This document shows, piece after piece, positions 1-5,667 of a stretch of 5,667 nucleotides of DNA; positions within the stretch are counted from its first letter, which is position 1; every line of letters begins with the position of its first letter. The notes under the pieces are model-generated. The model was not told the origin of the DNA. It worked only from the letters and a program-made list of their open reading frames with translations, and did no database searches. The DNA comes from Acidobacteriota bacterium (GTDB taxonomy: Bacteria > Acidobacteriota > JAAYUB01 > JAMOQF01). A program made the position numbers and the translations under genes. The stretch is from contig JALULU010000404.1 in NCBI GenBank assembly GCA_027040585.1, positions 1-5,667 on the forward strand. Reading direction: 5' to 3'.

Positions 1-474
1 AGCAATTTTTTCAGAAACAGGATAGGGGGTACATTCATCAAAACTCATCACAATATCTGACCCAAGATTTTTTTGTATTTCCATTGATTTTTCAGGAGAA
101 ATAAAATGACTGCTACCGTCAATGTGAGATTTAAAGTGCACTCCATTTTCATCTATTTTTCTCAGATCTCTATGGCTAAAGACTTGAAACCCTCCACTAT
201 CTGTTAAAATAGCACCATTCCAGGAAATAAATTTATGAAGTCCTCCAATTTCAGCAATCAAATCATCTCCAGGCCTTAAATAAAGGTGATAGGTATTTGA
301 CAAAATAATCTTTGTCCCAAGTTCCTCAAGAAATTCAAAGGGCAAAGCTTTTACAGTTCCTGCTGTCCCAACAGGCATAAATACAGGAGTTTCAATAGTA
401 CCATGCTCTGTTAATATTTCACCAACTCTCGCCTTACATTCTGAAGATTTATACAAAACTTTAAAAAAACTCAT
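1..474 (-). CDS. tgt: Queuine/preQ1 tRNA-guanine transglycosylase, N-terminal part (runs off left edge)
   Basis: This is the first 158 codons of Tgt; a full enzyme is about 370 residues. In bacteria the cytoplasmic enzyme exchanges guanine for preQ1 at the anticodon wobble base of the GUN tRNAs (Asp, Asn, His, Tyr), a step of queuosine synthesis. Visible family motifs, in order: TPVFMPVGT (29-37), NTYHLYLRPG (60-69), TDSGGFQVFS (91-100) and DIVMSFDECTPYP (140-152). By family knowledge, Asp92 corresponds to the conserved substrate-binding/acid-base Asp, and Asp146 to the base-recognition Asp. The nucleophilic Asp and the C-terminal zinc site lie beyond the window. The start ATG (474-472) overlaps the purF stop as ATGA, so translation is probably coupled. 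The only Shine-Dalgarno-like stretch, AAGGAA (489-494), is 14 nt upstream, which is long. Identity is near certain; completeness is unknown. Confidence 0.96.
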   Translation of the reverse strand, partial: MSFFKVLYKSSECKARVGEILTEHGTIETPVFMPVGTAGTVKALPFEFLEELGTKIILSNTYHLYLRPGDDLIAEIGGLHKFISWNGAILTDSGGFQVFSHRDLRKIDENGVHFKSHIDGSSHFISPEKSMEIQKNLGSDIVMSFDECTPYPVSEKIA

Positions 475-1889
475 ACGCTATGTTTAATTTCCTTAAGTTT
501 TTCAATACCACTATCAAGTGGATTACCAACAGGATATTTACCATCAAAACAGGCCTTACAAAAATCCCCAATATTTCCCACAAGCTTTTTAAAATCCTCT
601 ATCCTAAAATATTTTAAAGAGTCCGCTTCAATATATTTTTCAATGTCCCCAATCTCCATTCTATTTGCAATTAACTCTTCAAAGGTGGGGGTATCTATAC
701 CAAAATAACAAGGAAATTTCACAGGTGGAGAACCAATTCTTATGTGAATTTCCTTCGCTCCAGCACCTCTTATCATCCTCACAATTTTTCTAAGTGTTGT
801 TCCTCTAACAATAGAATCATCAACAAGCACAACATTTTTACCCATAAAAAAATCTTTTAGGGGATTAAATTTTTGTTTTACCGATTCATCCCTAAAGCTC
901 TGGACTGGTTTAATAAAAGTCCTACCAACATAGTGATTTCTTATAAGCCCCATTTCAAAGGGGGTATTACTTCCTTCAGCATATCCTTGAGCAATAAAAT
1001 TTGAAGAGTCAGGTACAGGGACCACACAATCGGGTTTAAAATCATCATAAGATGCAAGGATTCTCCCAATTCTCTTTCTAAATTTATATACATATTCTCC
1101 AAAAATAAATGAATCAGGACGGGCAAAATATATCATCTCAAAAATACAGTGGGCAAAGTGTCCTCTCCCTTTCCTCAAATTCTTAACATCTGTATTGATA
1201 AATTCAACACCATCTTTATCAACAATTACAATTTCAGCAGGTTTAATCTCTCTAACCTCTTTTGCCCTTAATATATCCATTGCACAGGTCTCTGAGGTTA
1301 TTGCATAACCATTTTTAATCTTTCCAAAAAACATAGGTCTAAAACCAAAAGGATCTCTAAAACCAATTAGCATTTTGGGTGTAAGAAACACCGTAGAATA
1401 AGCGCCCTGAAAAATAGTAAATATTTCAGAAATTGCTCGTATAACATCCTTCTTAGCTTCTTCAATTCTATGCACTAAAAATTTACCAATAAGTTCTCCG
1501 TCGTTTTTTGTTGAAAGATGCACCCCAAGTTTCTCCATCTCATTTCTCAAAGTATGATAATTTATTAGGTCTCCATTGCTTGATACAGAATAAATTGGAC
1601 CCTTCAAAGTTTCAATTAAATGAGGTTGAGAATTTTCAAGGGTTGCTCCACCTTGGGTTGGATATCTCACATGTCCTATGGCAACATTTGAGCGAAAGTC
1701 TTTTAAAAGTTCTGGGTGAAGAACCTCTTTCACAAGTCCCATCCCCTTATGTAAAAATATCCTCCCATCCTTAACGTAAGACACGCCACAACTTTCCTGT
1801 CCCCTATGCTGCTCCGAAAAGAGTGCAAGAGAAACAATATCAGGAGCGTTTTCTCCATCTTTTAAATAAATTCCAGCTATTCCACACAT
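471..1889 (-). CDS. purF: Amidophosphoribosyltransferase (glutamine PRPP amidotransferase), [4Fe-4S] type
   Basis: A complete 472-residue PurF. It converts PRPP and glutamine to 5-phosphoribosylamine, the committed step of de novo purine synthesis, in the cytoplasm. The N-terminal Ntn-type glutaminase domain (about 2-235) starts MCGIAGIY, with Cys2 becoming the nucleophile after Met removal. It also shows GHVRYPTQG (72-80, Arg75), SNGDLIN (104-110, Asn105-Gly106) and Asp130. The phosphoribosyltransferase domain (about 255-410) carries the PRPP loop VVLVDDSIVRGTT (353-365). Four cysteines, 248, 394, 444 and 447 (the last two in FCKACFDGKYP), match the cluster ligands of the Bacillus subtilis enzyme, so a [4Fe-4S] cluster is inferred. 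There is no propeptide. The start is fixed by the Cys2 requirement, with GGAGGT (1902-1907) 12 nt and GGGA 7 nt upstream. It overlaps the upstream hemW-like gene by 13 nt and downstream tgt by 4 nt. Purine-responsive control is plausible, but no purine box is seen. Confidence 0.97.
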   Translation of the reverse strand: MCGIAGIYLKDGENAPDIVSLALFSEQHRGQESCGVSYVKDGRIFLHKGMGLVKEVLHPELLKDFRSNVAIGHVRYPTQGGATLENSQPHLIETLKGPIYSVSSNGDLINYHTLRNEMEKLGVHLSTKNDGELIGKFLVHRIEEAKKDVIRAISEIFTIFQGAYSTVFLTPKMLIGFRDPFGFRPMFFGKIKNGYAITSETCAMDILRAKEVREIKPAEIVIVDKDGVEFINTDVKNLRKGRGHFAHCIFEMIYFARPDSFIFGEYVYKFRKRIGRILASYDDFKPDCVVPVPDSSNFIAQGYAEGSNTPFEMGLIRNHYVGRTFIKPVQSFRDESVKQKFNPLKDFFMGKNVVLVDDSIVRGTTLRKIVRMIRGAGAKEIHIRIGSPPVKFPCYFGIDTPTFEELIANRMEIGDIEKYIEADSLKYFRIEDFKKLVGNIGDFCKACFDGKYPVGNPLDSGIEKLKEIKHSV

Positions 1890-3031
1890 ATTTTTTCCCA
1901 GACCTCCAAAATTTCAGAAAGTATGTAATTTGAAATTAAAAAACCTTCAGAAGTAAAACTTAACATTTCATTATCTTTCTTTAGGAGTTTTTCTTCAATA
2001 AAAAAATTTATCTTATCATTTAAAATCTTATAAAAATCAAGGCCAAATTTTTTCCTCATCTCAACTATGCTAATACCTTTAACCTTCCTCATACCCATCA
2101 TAAAATATTCAAAAATTTCATCTTTTAGAGAAAGCTTTTCAATATTTGAAAAGTCATATCCTTTCTCATAAATATTTTTTAAATATTTTCTTATGTTTGA
2201 AGAGTTTGAAAATTTATAAGGTGATAAAAATGAATGTGCAGAGTTTCCAAACCCAACGTAATTTTCCCTATTCCAATATTTTAAATTGTGTTTTGACTGG
2301 TAATTTTCTTTAGCAAAATTAGAAATCTCATACCTCATAAATCCCAAATTTTCTACGTATTGAGACACAAAATCAAAAATTTCTAAAACCTCATTTTCCT
2401 CAGGTAATTTAATCCTTTCCTTTTTTAAATCCCAAAATAGTTTGGTTCTCTCGTGAACCTCAAGCATATAAAACGACAGATGTTTTAAATTTAAATCAGA
2501 AATTTTACTTATATTATTTTTCCAGATAAATAAAGAATCTCCCGGTAAACCTATTATAAAATCAAAGTTAAAGGAAATAGTATCCCCCAACTTATTGATA
2601 ATTTTAAACAAATAGTTAAGATTAAATTCAATTCGGCCACACTTTTTTAAAATATTTTTAGATAAACTTTGAATACCAATACTTACCCTATTTACTCCTA
2701 AATCTAATATTCCCTTTAAAAAATCTTCGCTTATATCTTCTGGATTAACTTCAATTGTGAATTCACAAGTTTTATTGACACTAAATTTTTTAAATATATT
2801 ATCTACCAAATTTTTCAAATATGTTTTTTTAACAGAAGATGGAGTGCCACCACCAATATATATGCTATCCACAACAAAATTTTCTAAAAAATGGGAAACG
2901 TTTTGAATCTCCTTATTTAAAGCTAAAAAATATTCCTCCACAGGAAACTTTAAAGGATAGGTAATAAAATTACAATAGGTACACTTACTTCTACAAAAAG
3001 GTATATTCATGTATATCCCGAGATTATCCAT
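1877..3031 (-). CDS. hemW: Radical-SAM HemW-family protein (HemN-like, probable heme chaperone)
   Basis: A 384-residue radical-SAM protein of the HemN/HemW family, counted from ATG 3031-3029; usual family length is about 375-400. The cluster motif is C13-x3-C17-x2-C20 followed by N-F. True HemN (oxygen-independent coproporphyrinogen III oxidase) normally has a fourth Cys there, so HemW is the better call. Other motifs: GGGTP (60-64), EVNPE (94-98), GVNRVSIGIQS (112-122), IIGLPG (159-164), RYEISNFA (233-240) and HNLKYW (248-253), followed by the C-terminal HemN-type domain. HemW proteins are described as heme-binding chaperones that deliver heme to cytochromes; older annotation calls them coproporphyrinogen oxidases. 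An in-frame TTG two codons upstream (3037) is possible, but the ATG gives the usual short leader before the IPFC motif. No clear Shine-Dalgarno precedes either. It is the first gene of the hemW-purF-tgt block. No heme gene is visible nearby, so the exact role is inferred from the family. Confidence 0.9.
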   Translation of the reverse strand: MDNLGIYMNIPFCRSKCTYCNFITYPLKFPVEEYFLALNKEIQNVSHFLENFVVDSIYIGGGTPSSVKKTYLKNLVDNIFKKFSVNKTCEFTIEVNPEDISEDFLKGILDLGVNRVSIGIQSLSKNILKKCGRIEFNLNYLFKIINKLGDTISFNFDFIIGLPGDSLFIWKNNISKISDLNLKHLSFYMLEVHERTKLFWDLKKERIKLPEENEVLEIFDFVSQYVENLGFMRYEISNFAKENYQSKHNLKYWNRENYVGFGNSAHSFLSPYKFSNSSNIRKYLKNIYEKGYDFSNIEKLSLKDEIFEYFMMGMRKVKGISIVEMRKKFGLDFYKILNDKINFFIEEKLLKKDNEMLSFTSEGFLISNYILSEILEVWEKICVE

Positions 3032-3065
3032 TATCAAACAATAAAAAGAAGAAAATCTAACATTG

Positions 3066-3094
3066 ATTTTAACAAAAAATAAAAATTTTTATAA
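3066..3094 (-). promoter_or_regulatory. Weak candidate promoter for the hemW-purF-tgt block
   Basis: Reading the minus strand, TAAAAT (3071-3066) could be a -10 box. TTATAA (3094-3089), 17 bp upstream, would be a poor -35 with 4 of 6 consensus matches. The start point would fall about 30 nt before the hemW ATG. The region is almost pure A/T, so such matches are expected by chance. The placement is guided mainly by the need for a promoter somewhere in this divergent gap. Confidence 0.25.
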
Positions 3095-3100
3095 AAAAAT
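3079..3100 (+). promoter_or_regulatory. UP-element-like A/T tract upstream of the porin promoter
   Basis: This 22-bp stretch contains the 14-bp A/T palindrome at 3079-3092 followed by an A-run. Set against the published E. coli UP-element consensus (an A-tract, then a T-tract, then an A-tract, for the alpha-subunit C-terminal domain), I count one mismatch at the specified positions. It ends one base before the TTGACA box, the usual -59 to -38 placement. The surrounding gap is so AT-rich that chance resemblance is a real alternative. Confidence 0.5.
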
Positions 3101-3101
3101 A

Positions 3102-3130
3102 TTGACAGGTTAGATAAGCCTAACTAAAAT
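3102..3130 (+). promoter_or_regulatory. Sigma-70-type promoter of the porin gene
   Basis: A perfect -35 hexamer TTGACA (3102-3107) and a -10 hexamer TAAAAT (3125-3130, one mismatch to TATAAT) are separated by exactly 17 bp. Transcription should start near 3137-3138, giving a leader of about 26 nt before the ATG at 3164. This is the best promoter match in the window and predicts strong expression unless it is repressed. Confidence 0.8.
3109..3124 (+). promoter_or_regulatory. Candidate operator: inverted repeat inside the promoter spacer
   Basis: GTTAG (3109-3113) and CTAAC (3120-3124) form a perfect 5-bp inverted repeat with a 6-bp gap. The half-site centres are 11 bp apart, about one helical turn, and the repeat fills most of the space between the -35 and -10 boxes. 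A dimeric regulator bound there would block RNA polymerase. Related half-sites occur just downstream: CCTTAAC (3137-3143) and GGTTAAC (3151-3157). No regulator gene lies in the window, and short repeats arise by chance in AT-rich DNA. Confidence 0.4.
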
Positions 3131-3163
3131 TTTCATCCTTAACTTTTTTAGGTTAACAAAAAA

Positions 3164-4204
3164 ATGTTTAGAAAAACTGTATTTGTTGTAATTTCAATTG
3201 CAATTTTTAGTCTGAATATAAAATCTCAAAATAAAGAAGTTAAAACAAACCCAATTAAAAAATATTTCAAATTTACTGGAGATATCACATATTTTTCCCA
3301 ATCTTGTTTAAATTTGGAGAAAAATTTTAAAAACTCTTTCTCTTCTGACATAGAAATTGAAGGCAAAATACCTAAAAAAAATTTTTTATTTTATATTCAT
3401 CTGGAAAATGGCCGAGGAAAAGGTCTTGAAAATATCAATGAAATGGTTTCATTTAGTGTAAATGAAGATTTAATGGATACAAATTACAATGTGAAGATAA
3501 CCGAACTATATTTAGAAAAAGACTTCTCCCAAAAATTTTCTATTAAATTCGGAAAATTAGATCCCACACTTTATATTGATGAAAATGCTTTTGCAAATGA
3601 TGAAACAACCCAATTTTTTTCAACAGTATTTAAATACAATCCAACAATTGACCTACCAGAACATAGCATAGGCGGAAATTTAAATCTGTCAATTTCAAAA
3701 GATATAAATCTAAGCACAACATTTTTGAGTGTTGAAAATACAAACAACAAGAGGTTTAATACCCATTTTTACTCCATAGAATTTATAAAATCCTTTAAAA
3801 ATTTAAATTTAAGGACTTATTTGTGGGAAAATGATGGAATAGAAGTAAAAAATAAAACCTCAAAGGGTACAGGCACAAACTTTGATTTGAATTTAGGAAA
3901 GTTGGGGTTCTTTTTTAGATATGGTAAAAATTTTAATACAACTAATTTAATGTCAAATTTCATAAGCGGCGGAATAAATTTAAATGGCAAATTGTGGAGT
4001 AGAAAAGGAGACGAAATTGGTGTTGGATTTGGAAATTGTTACGTAAGAAATAAAACCTCTGAAAAAATATTTGAGGTCTATTATAAATTAAGGATAAAAG
4101 ATAATCTCTATATTTCATATGACAATCAATTTATATTTAATCCAATAAAAAAGGATAGAGATAGACTTTTCATATCAGGATTTAGGACATACATTTCTTT
4201 TTAA
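3164..4204 (+). CDS. Probable OprB-type outer-membrane porin
   Basis: A 346-residue predicted exported protein. Residues 1-22 look like a Sec signal peptide: Arg3-Lys4, a hydrophobic core at about 5-19, then KSQ. The cleavage site is not a clean A-x-A, and there is no lipobox. The rest is rich in alternating polar/hydrophobic segments, and the protein ends in ...TYISF. The terminal Phe is typical of beta-barrels assembled by the BAM complex. FKFTGDITYFSQ (35-46), HLENGRGKGLEN (79-90), GKLDP (130-134) and DENAFANDETTQFF (139-152) resemble the conserved first half of carbohydrate-selective OprB porins; this is pattern recall, not a search. OprB porins pass sugars or other small solutes through the outer membrane; the substrate here is unknown. 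At 346 residues it is somewhat short for the family. It has its own strong-looking promoter, a weak AGG (3150-3152) as ribosome site 11 nt upstream, and no obvious operon partner. Confidence 0.75.
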   Translation: MFRKTVFVVISIAIFSLNIKSQNKEVKTNPIKKYFKFTGDITYFSQSCLNLEKNFKNSFSSDIEIEGKIPKKNFLFYIHLENGRGKGLENINEMVSFSVNEDLMDTNYNVKITELYLEKDFSQKFSIKFGKLDPTLYIDENAFANDETTQFFSTVFKYNPTIDLPEHSIGGNLNLSISKDINLSTTFLSVENTNNKRFNTHFYSIEFIKSFKNLNLRTYLWENDGIEVKNKTSKGTGTNFDLNLGKLGFFFRYGKNFNTTNLMSNFISGGINLNGKLWSRKGDEIGVGFGNCYVRNKTSEKIFEVYYKLRIKDNLYISYDNQFIFNPIKKDRDRLFISGFRTYISF

Positions 4205-4219
4205 ATTAAATAAAAAAAG

Positions 4220-4229
4220 GTGCCAGGCA
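4220..4229. repeat. REP-like short palindrome between A-runs
   Basis: TGCCAGGCA (4221-4229) is a perfect palindrome around one central base. A run of seven A plus GG precedes it and seven A follow. It resembles the left half of the GGTGCCAGGCACC-type intergenic palindromes I recall from many bacterial genomes, here lacking the closing ACC. It is the only GC-rich spot in the 140-bp gap, which makes it stand out. The 4-bp arms with a single-base gap cannot form a useful RNA hairpin, so it is not called a terminator. Confidence 0.45.
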
Positions 4230-4281
4230 AAAAAAATACTCCGTGATTTATATTACAAAAATAATTGTTATTAAAATATAA

Positions 4282-4310
4282 TTTAAATTTTCCCTAATTT
4301 AAGGTATAAT
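4282..4310 (+). promoter_or_regulatory. Promoter of the acyl-CoA synthetase gene
   Basis: TATAAT (4305-4310) is a perfect -10 hexamer. The -35 position 17 bp upstream is TTTAAA (4282-4287), matching TTGACA at 4 of 6 positions, so the promoter is driven mainly by its -10 box. The predicted start is near 4317. That leaves a 28-nt leader containing the strong ribosome site AAGGAAGG before the ATG at 4345. No operator is evident; a FadR-like site was not recognised. Confidence 0.55.
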
Positions 4311-4327
4311 TTCCTGTATGACAAATC

Positions 4328-4335
4328 AAGGAAGG
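4328..4335 (+). promoter_or_regulatory. Ribosome binding site that decides the fadD start
   Basis: AAGGAAGG lies 9 nt before the ATG at 4345, an ideal distance. An in-frame ATG nine codons earlier (4318) lacks a comparable site and would sit almost at the predicted transcript end, so 4345 is preferred. Confidence 0.8.
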
Positions 4336-4344
4336 TATAAAATT

Positions 4345-5667
4345 ATGAGTGAAACCCTACCTTATAATTCCATAGGTGAAATGTTTGTAAAACAGGTTGA
4401 AAAATTTCCTAAAAAGCCAGCCTTAATGTATAAAGAGGGCGGTAAATATAAGCCGATCACCTATGAAGAATATTTCACATTATCATTAAAAGTAGCAAGA
4501 GGACTTAAAAAAAGAGGAGTGGTGAAAGGAGATAGGGTATCTATACTTGCTGAAAACAGCCACAACTGGGTAATTACAGATATGGCCTGCCAACTACTTG
4601 GGGCAGTTTCAGTACCCATATATGCCACCAACACACCTGAACAGATAGAATTTATTTTAAACAACTGCGAAGCAAAAGGAATTGCTGTTTCAACATTGCA
4701 ACAGTACAATAAACTTTTAGAAATTAAAGATAAATTAAAACATATTGAATTTGTATTTTCATTTGAAGTATTTGAAGGTAATAAAGACCTTCCCGTATTA
4801 AACATTTCCCAATTTGGGGAATATTCTTCAGATATTTCTGAAAAAGAAAAAGAAGAAATTTTAAAAGCAACTAAAGATGTGAAATTGGAAGATCTTGCAA
4901 CTATTATTTACACATCAGGCACAACAGGAATACCAAAAGGTGTAATGCTAACACATTCAAATTTATTGTGGGATGCATATTTAGGTATCAAAAAGGCTGG
5001 TTTTGTCAAAGAAAATGACGTCTTTCTAAGCTTTTTACCACTAAGCCACAGTCTTGAAAGGACAGCAGGATATTACATTGCAATTATGTCTGGAGTTACA
5101 ATTGCATATGCGGAAAGCATTGAAAAGGTTCCTGAAAATGTAAAAGAGGTAAGGCCAACAGCAATGGTTTCAGTACCGAGATTATTTGAAAAAGTATACC
5201 ATAGAGTTTTTGAAGATGTTCACAATATGAGTTATTTCAAGAAAAATTTATTTCACAAAGCAATCAATGTTGGGCGAAGATATGTTTATAAAAAATATAT
5301 TGAAAAAAAATCTCCTGGATTTGACGGAATTTTATGGAAAATATATAACAAGTTAGTTTTTAATAAAATTAAAGAAAGTCTTGGCGGTAGGATCAGGTTT
5401 TTCATATCTGGTGGCGCCCCTCTTGGGGTAGAAGTCAATGAATTTTTCTGGTCAATAGGTTTACCTATTTTTGAAGGATATGGGCTCACTGAAACAAGTC
5501 CAGCCATATGTTTAAATACAATAGATAAAATAAAATTTGGTTCTGTTGGAACACTTTTTGAAATGACAGAGGCAAAATTAGAAGATGATGGCGAACTGCT
5601 TGTCAAGGGCCCAATGATTATGAAAGGCTACTATAAGGCTCCAGAAGAGACGAAAAAGGTTTTAAAA
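4345..5667 (+). CDS. fadD: Long-chain acyl-CoA synthetase (AMP-forming), N-terminal part (runs off right edge)
   Basis: An open frame of 441 codons without a stop; full-length relatives are roughly 600 residues. The enzyme adenylates a fatty acid with ATP and then forms acyl-CoA, feeding beta-oxidation or lipid synthesis. It is probably cytoplasmic or peripheral at the inner membrane. Motifs of the ANL (adenylate-forming) superfamily: P-loop YTSGTTGIPKG (189-199), LPLSHSLERT (231-240), ISGGAPL (354-360), EGYGLTET (377-384), then GELLVKGPMIMKGYYK close to the edge. The LPLSH-x3-ERT and SGGAPL forms suit the long-chain (FadD15/Faa-like) branch better than acetyl-CoA synthetase. The hinge and C-terminal lid, including the usual GW-x-HTGD motif, are outside the window, so catalytic completeness cannot be judged. 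The gene symbol is given in the generic sense; chain-length preference is not readable. It has its own promoter and a strong ribosome site. Confidence 0.93.
   Translation, partial: MSETLPYNSIGEMFVKQVEKFPKKPALMYKEGGKYKPITYEEYFTLSLKVARGLKKRGVVKGDRVSILAENSHNWVITDMACQLLGAVSVPIYATNTPEQIEFILNNCEAKGIAVSTLQQYNKLLEIKDKLKHIEFVFSFEVFEGNKDLPVLNISQFGEYSSDISEKEKEEILKATKDVKLEDLATIIYTSGTTGIPKGVMLTHSNLLWDAYLGIKKAGFVKENDVFLSFLPLSHSLERTAGYYIAIMSGVTIAYAESIEKVPENVKEVRPTAMVSVPRLFEKVYHRVFEDVHNMSYFKKNLFHKAINVGRRYVYKKYIEKKSPGFDGILWKIYNKLVFNKIKESLGGRIRFFISGGAPLGVEVNEFFWSIGLPIFEGYGLTETSPAICLNTIDKIKFGSVGTLFEMTEAKLEDDGELLVKGPMIMKGYYKAPEETKKVLK

Noticed and set aside
941..1126. Minus-strand open frame of 61 codons in another frame
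   Set aside because: It is an out-of-frame reading of the conserved phosphoribosyltransferase part of purF.
1508..1774. Plus-strand open frame of 88 codons
   Set aside because: It lies wholly inside purF on the opposite strand, where every purF motif is intact. The product resembles nothing and has no ribosome site or promoter that I can see.
1877..3031. HemN, true oxygen-independent coproporphyrinogen III oxidase
   Set aside because: The cluster motif ends in C-N-F instead of the additional Cys of HemN, and the HNLKYW and short N-terminus fit HemW.
4211..4237. The palindrome between A-runs as a bidirectional terminator
   Set aside because: TGCC/GGCA arms separated by one base cannot form a stable loop; the A-run would act as a U-tract only on the minus strand, where no gene ends here.
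4260..4272. A/T-only hairpin AATAA-TTG-TTATT downstream of the porin gene, as a terminator
   Set aside because: The stem has five A-T pairs only and no T-run follows it. Such repeats are expected in this composition, so no terminator is called for the porin gene.
4461..4805. Minus-strand open frame of 114 codons
   Set aside because: It is antisense to the acyl-CoA synthetase N-terminal domain, with a Ser/Asn/Leu-rich composition typical of a shadow frame.
5286..5606. Minus-strand open frame of 106 codons
   Set aside because: It is antisense to the ISGGAPL and EGYGLTET motif region of the acyl-CoA synthetase; there is no independent support for a gene.
1..5667. Defence system, CRISPR array, prophage or insertion sequence
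   Set aside because: No spaced direct repeats, transposase, integrase, nuclease or toxin-like genes are seen; all five genes belong to familiar housekeeping or envelope families.

Overview
The window reads as an ordinary chromosomal stretch of an AT-rich, Gram-negative-type bacterium. The protein that looks like an outer-membrane beta-barrel (N-terminal signal peptide, C-terminal Phe) points to a two-membrane cell. G+C looks like about one third or less by eye. The proteins are rich in Lys, Ile, Asn and Phe, as expected at that composition. The species cannot be fixed from the sequence. A low-GC anaerobe or thermophile-type lineage is a guess, based on the Fe-S form of PurF and the general style of the proteins.

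The left half (1-3031) is a compact minus-strand block, transcribed in the order hemW-like, purF, tgt. The genes overlap: hemW/purF by 13 nt and purF/tgt by 4 nt (ATGA). They are therefore very likely co-transcribed and translationally coupled. tgt runs off the left edge, and only its first 158 codons are present. The products are a radical-SAM HemW-family protein, the first committed enzyme of purine synthesis (with all four Cys of the [4Fe-4S] type), and the tRNA-guanine transglycosylase that starts queuosine insertion.

A 132-bp divergent, extremely AT-rich region (3032-3163) separates this block from a plus-strand gene for a probable OprB-type outer-membrane porin (3164-4204). The region contains the clearest regulatory structure in the window. 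There is an A/T-tract resembling an UP element, TTGACA, a 17-bp spacer, then TAAAAT. An inverted repeat GTTAG-N6-CTAAC lies inside the spacer, with further GTTAA half-sites in the leader.

A second intergenic region (4205-4344) holds a short REP-like palindrome and a TATAAT promoter. It leads into the 5' 441 codons of a long-chain acyl-CoA synthetase (FadD type), cut by the right edge. The porin and the acyl-CoA synthetase are both envelope or uptake/lipid functions, but each appears to have its own promoter, and nothing shows that they work together.

I found no RNA gene, CRISPR array, insertion sequence, phage gene or toxin-antitoxin pair, and no convincing candidate for a new biological system. 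The most informative signals are the porin promoter architecture, the overlapping three-gene block, and the REP-like sequence.
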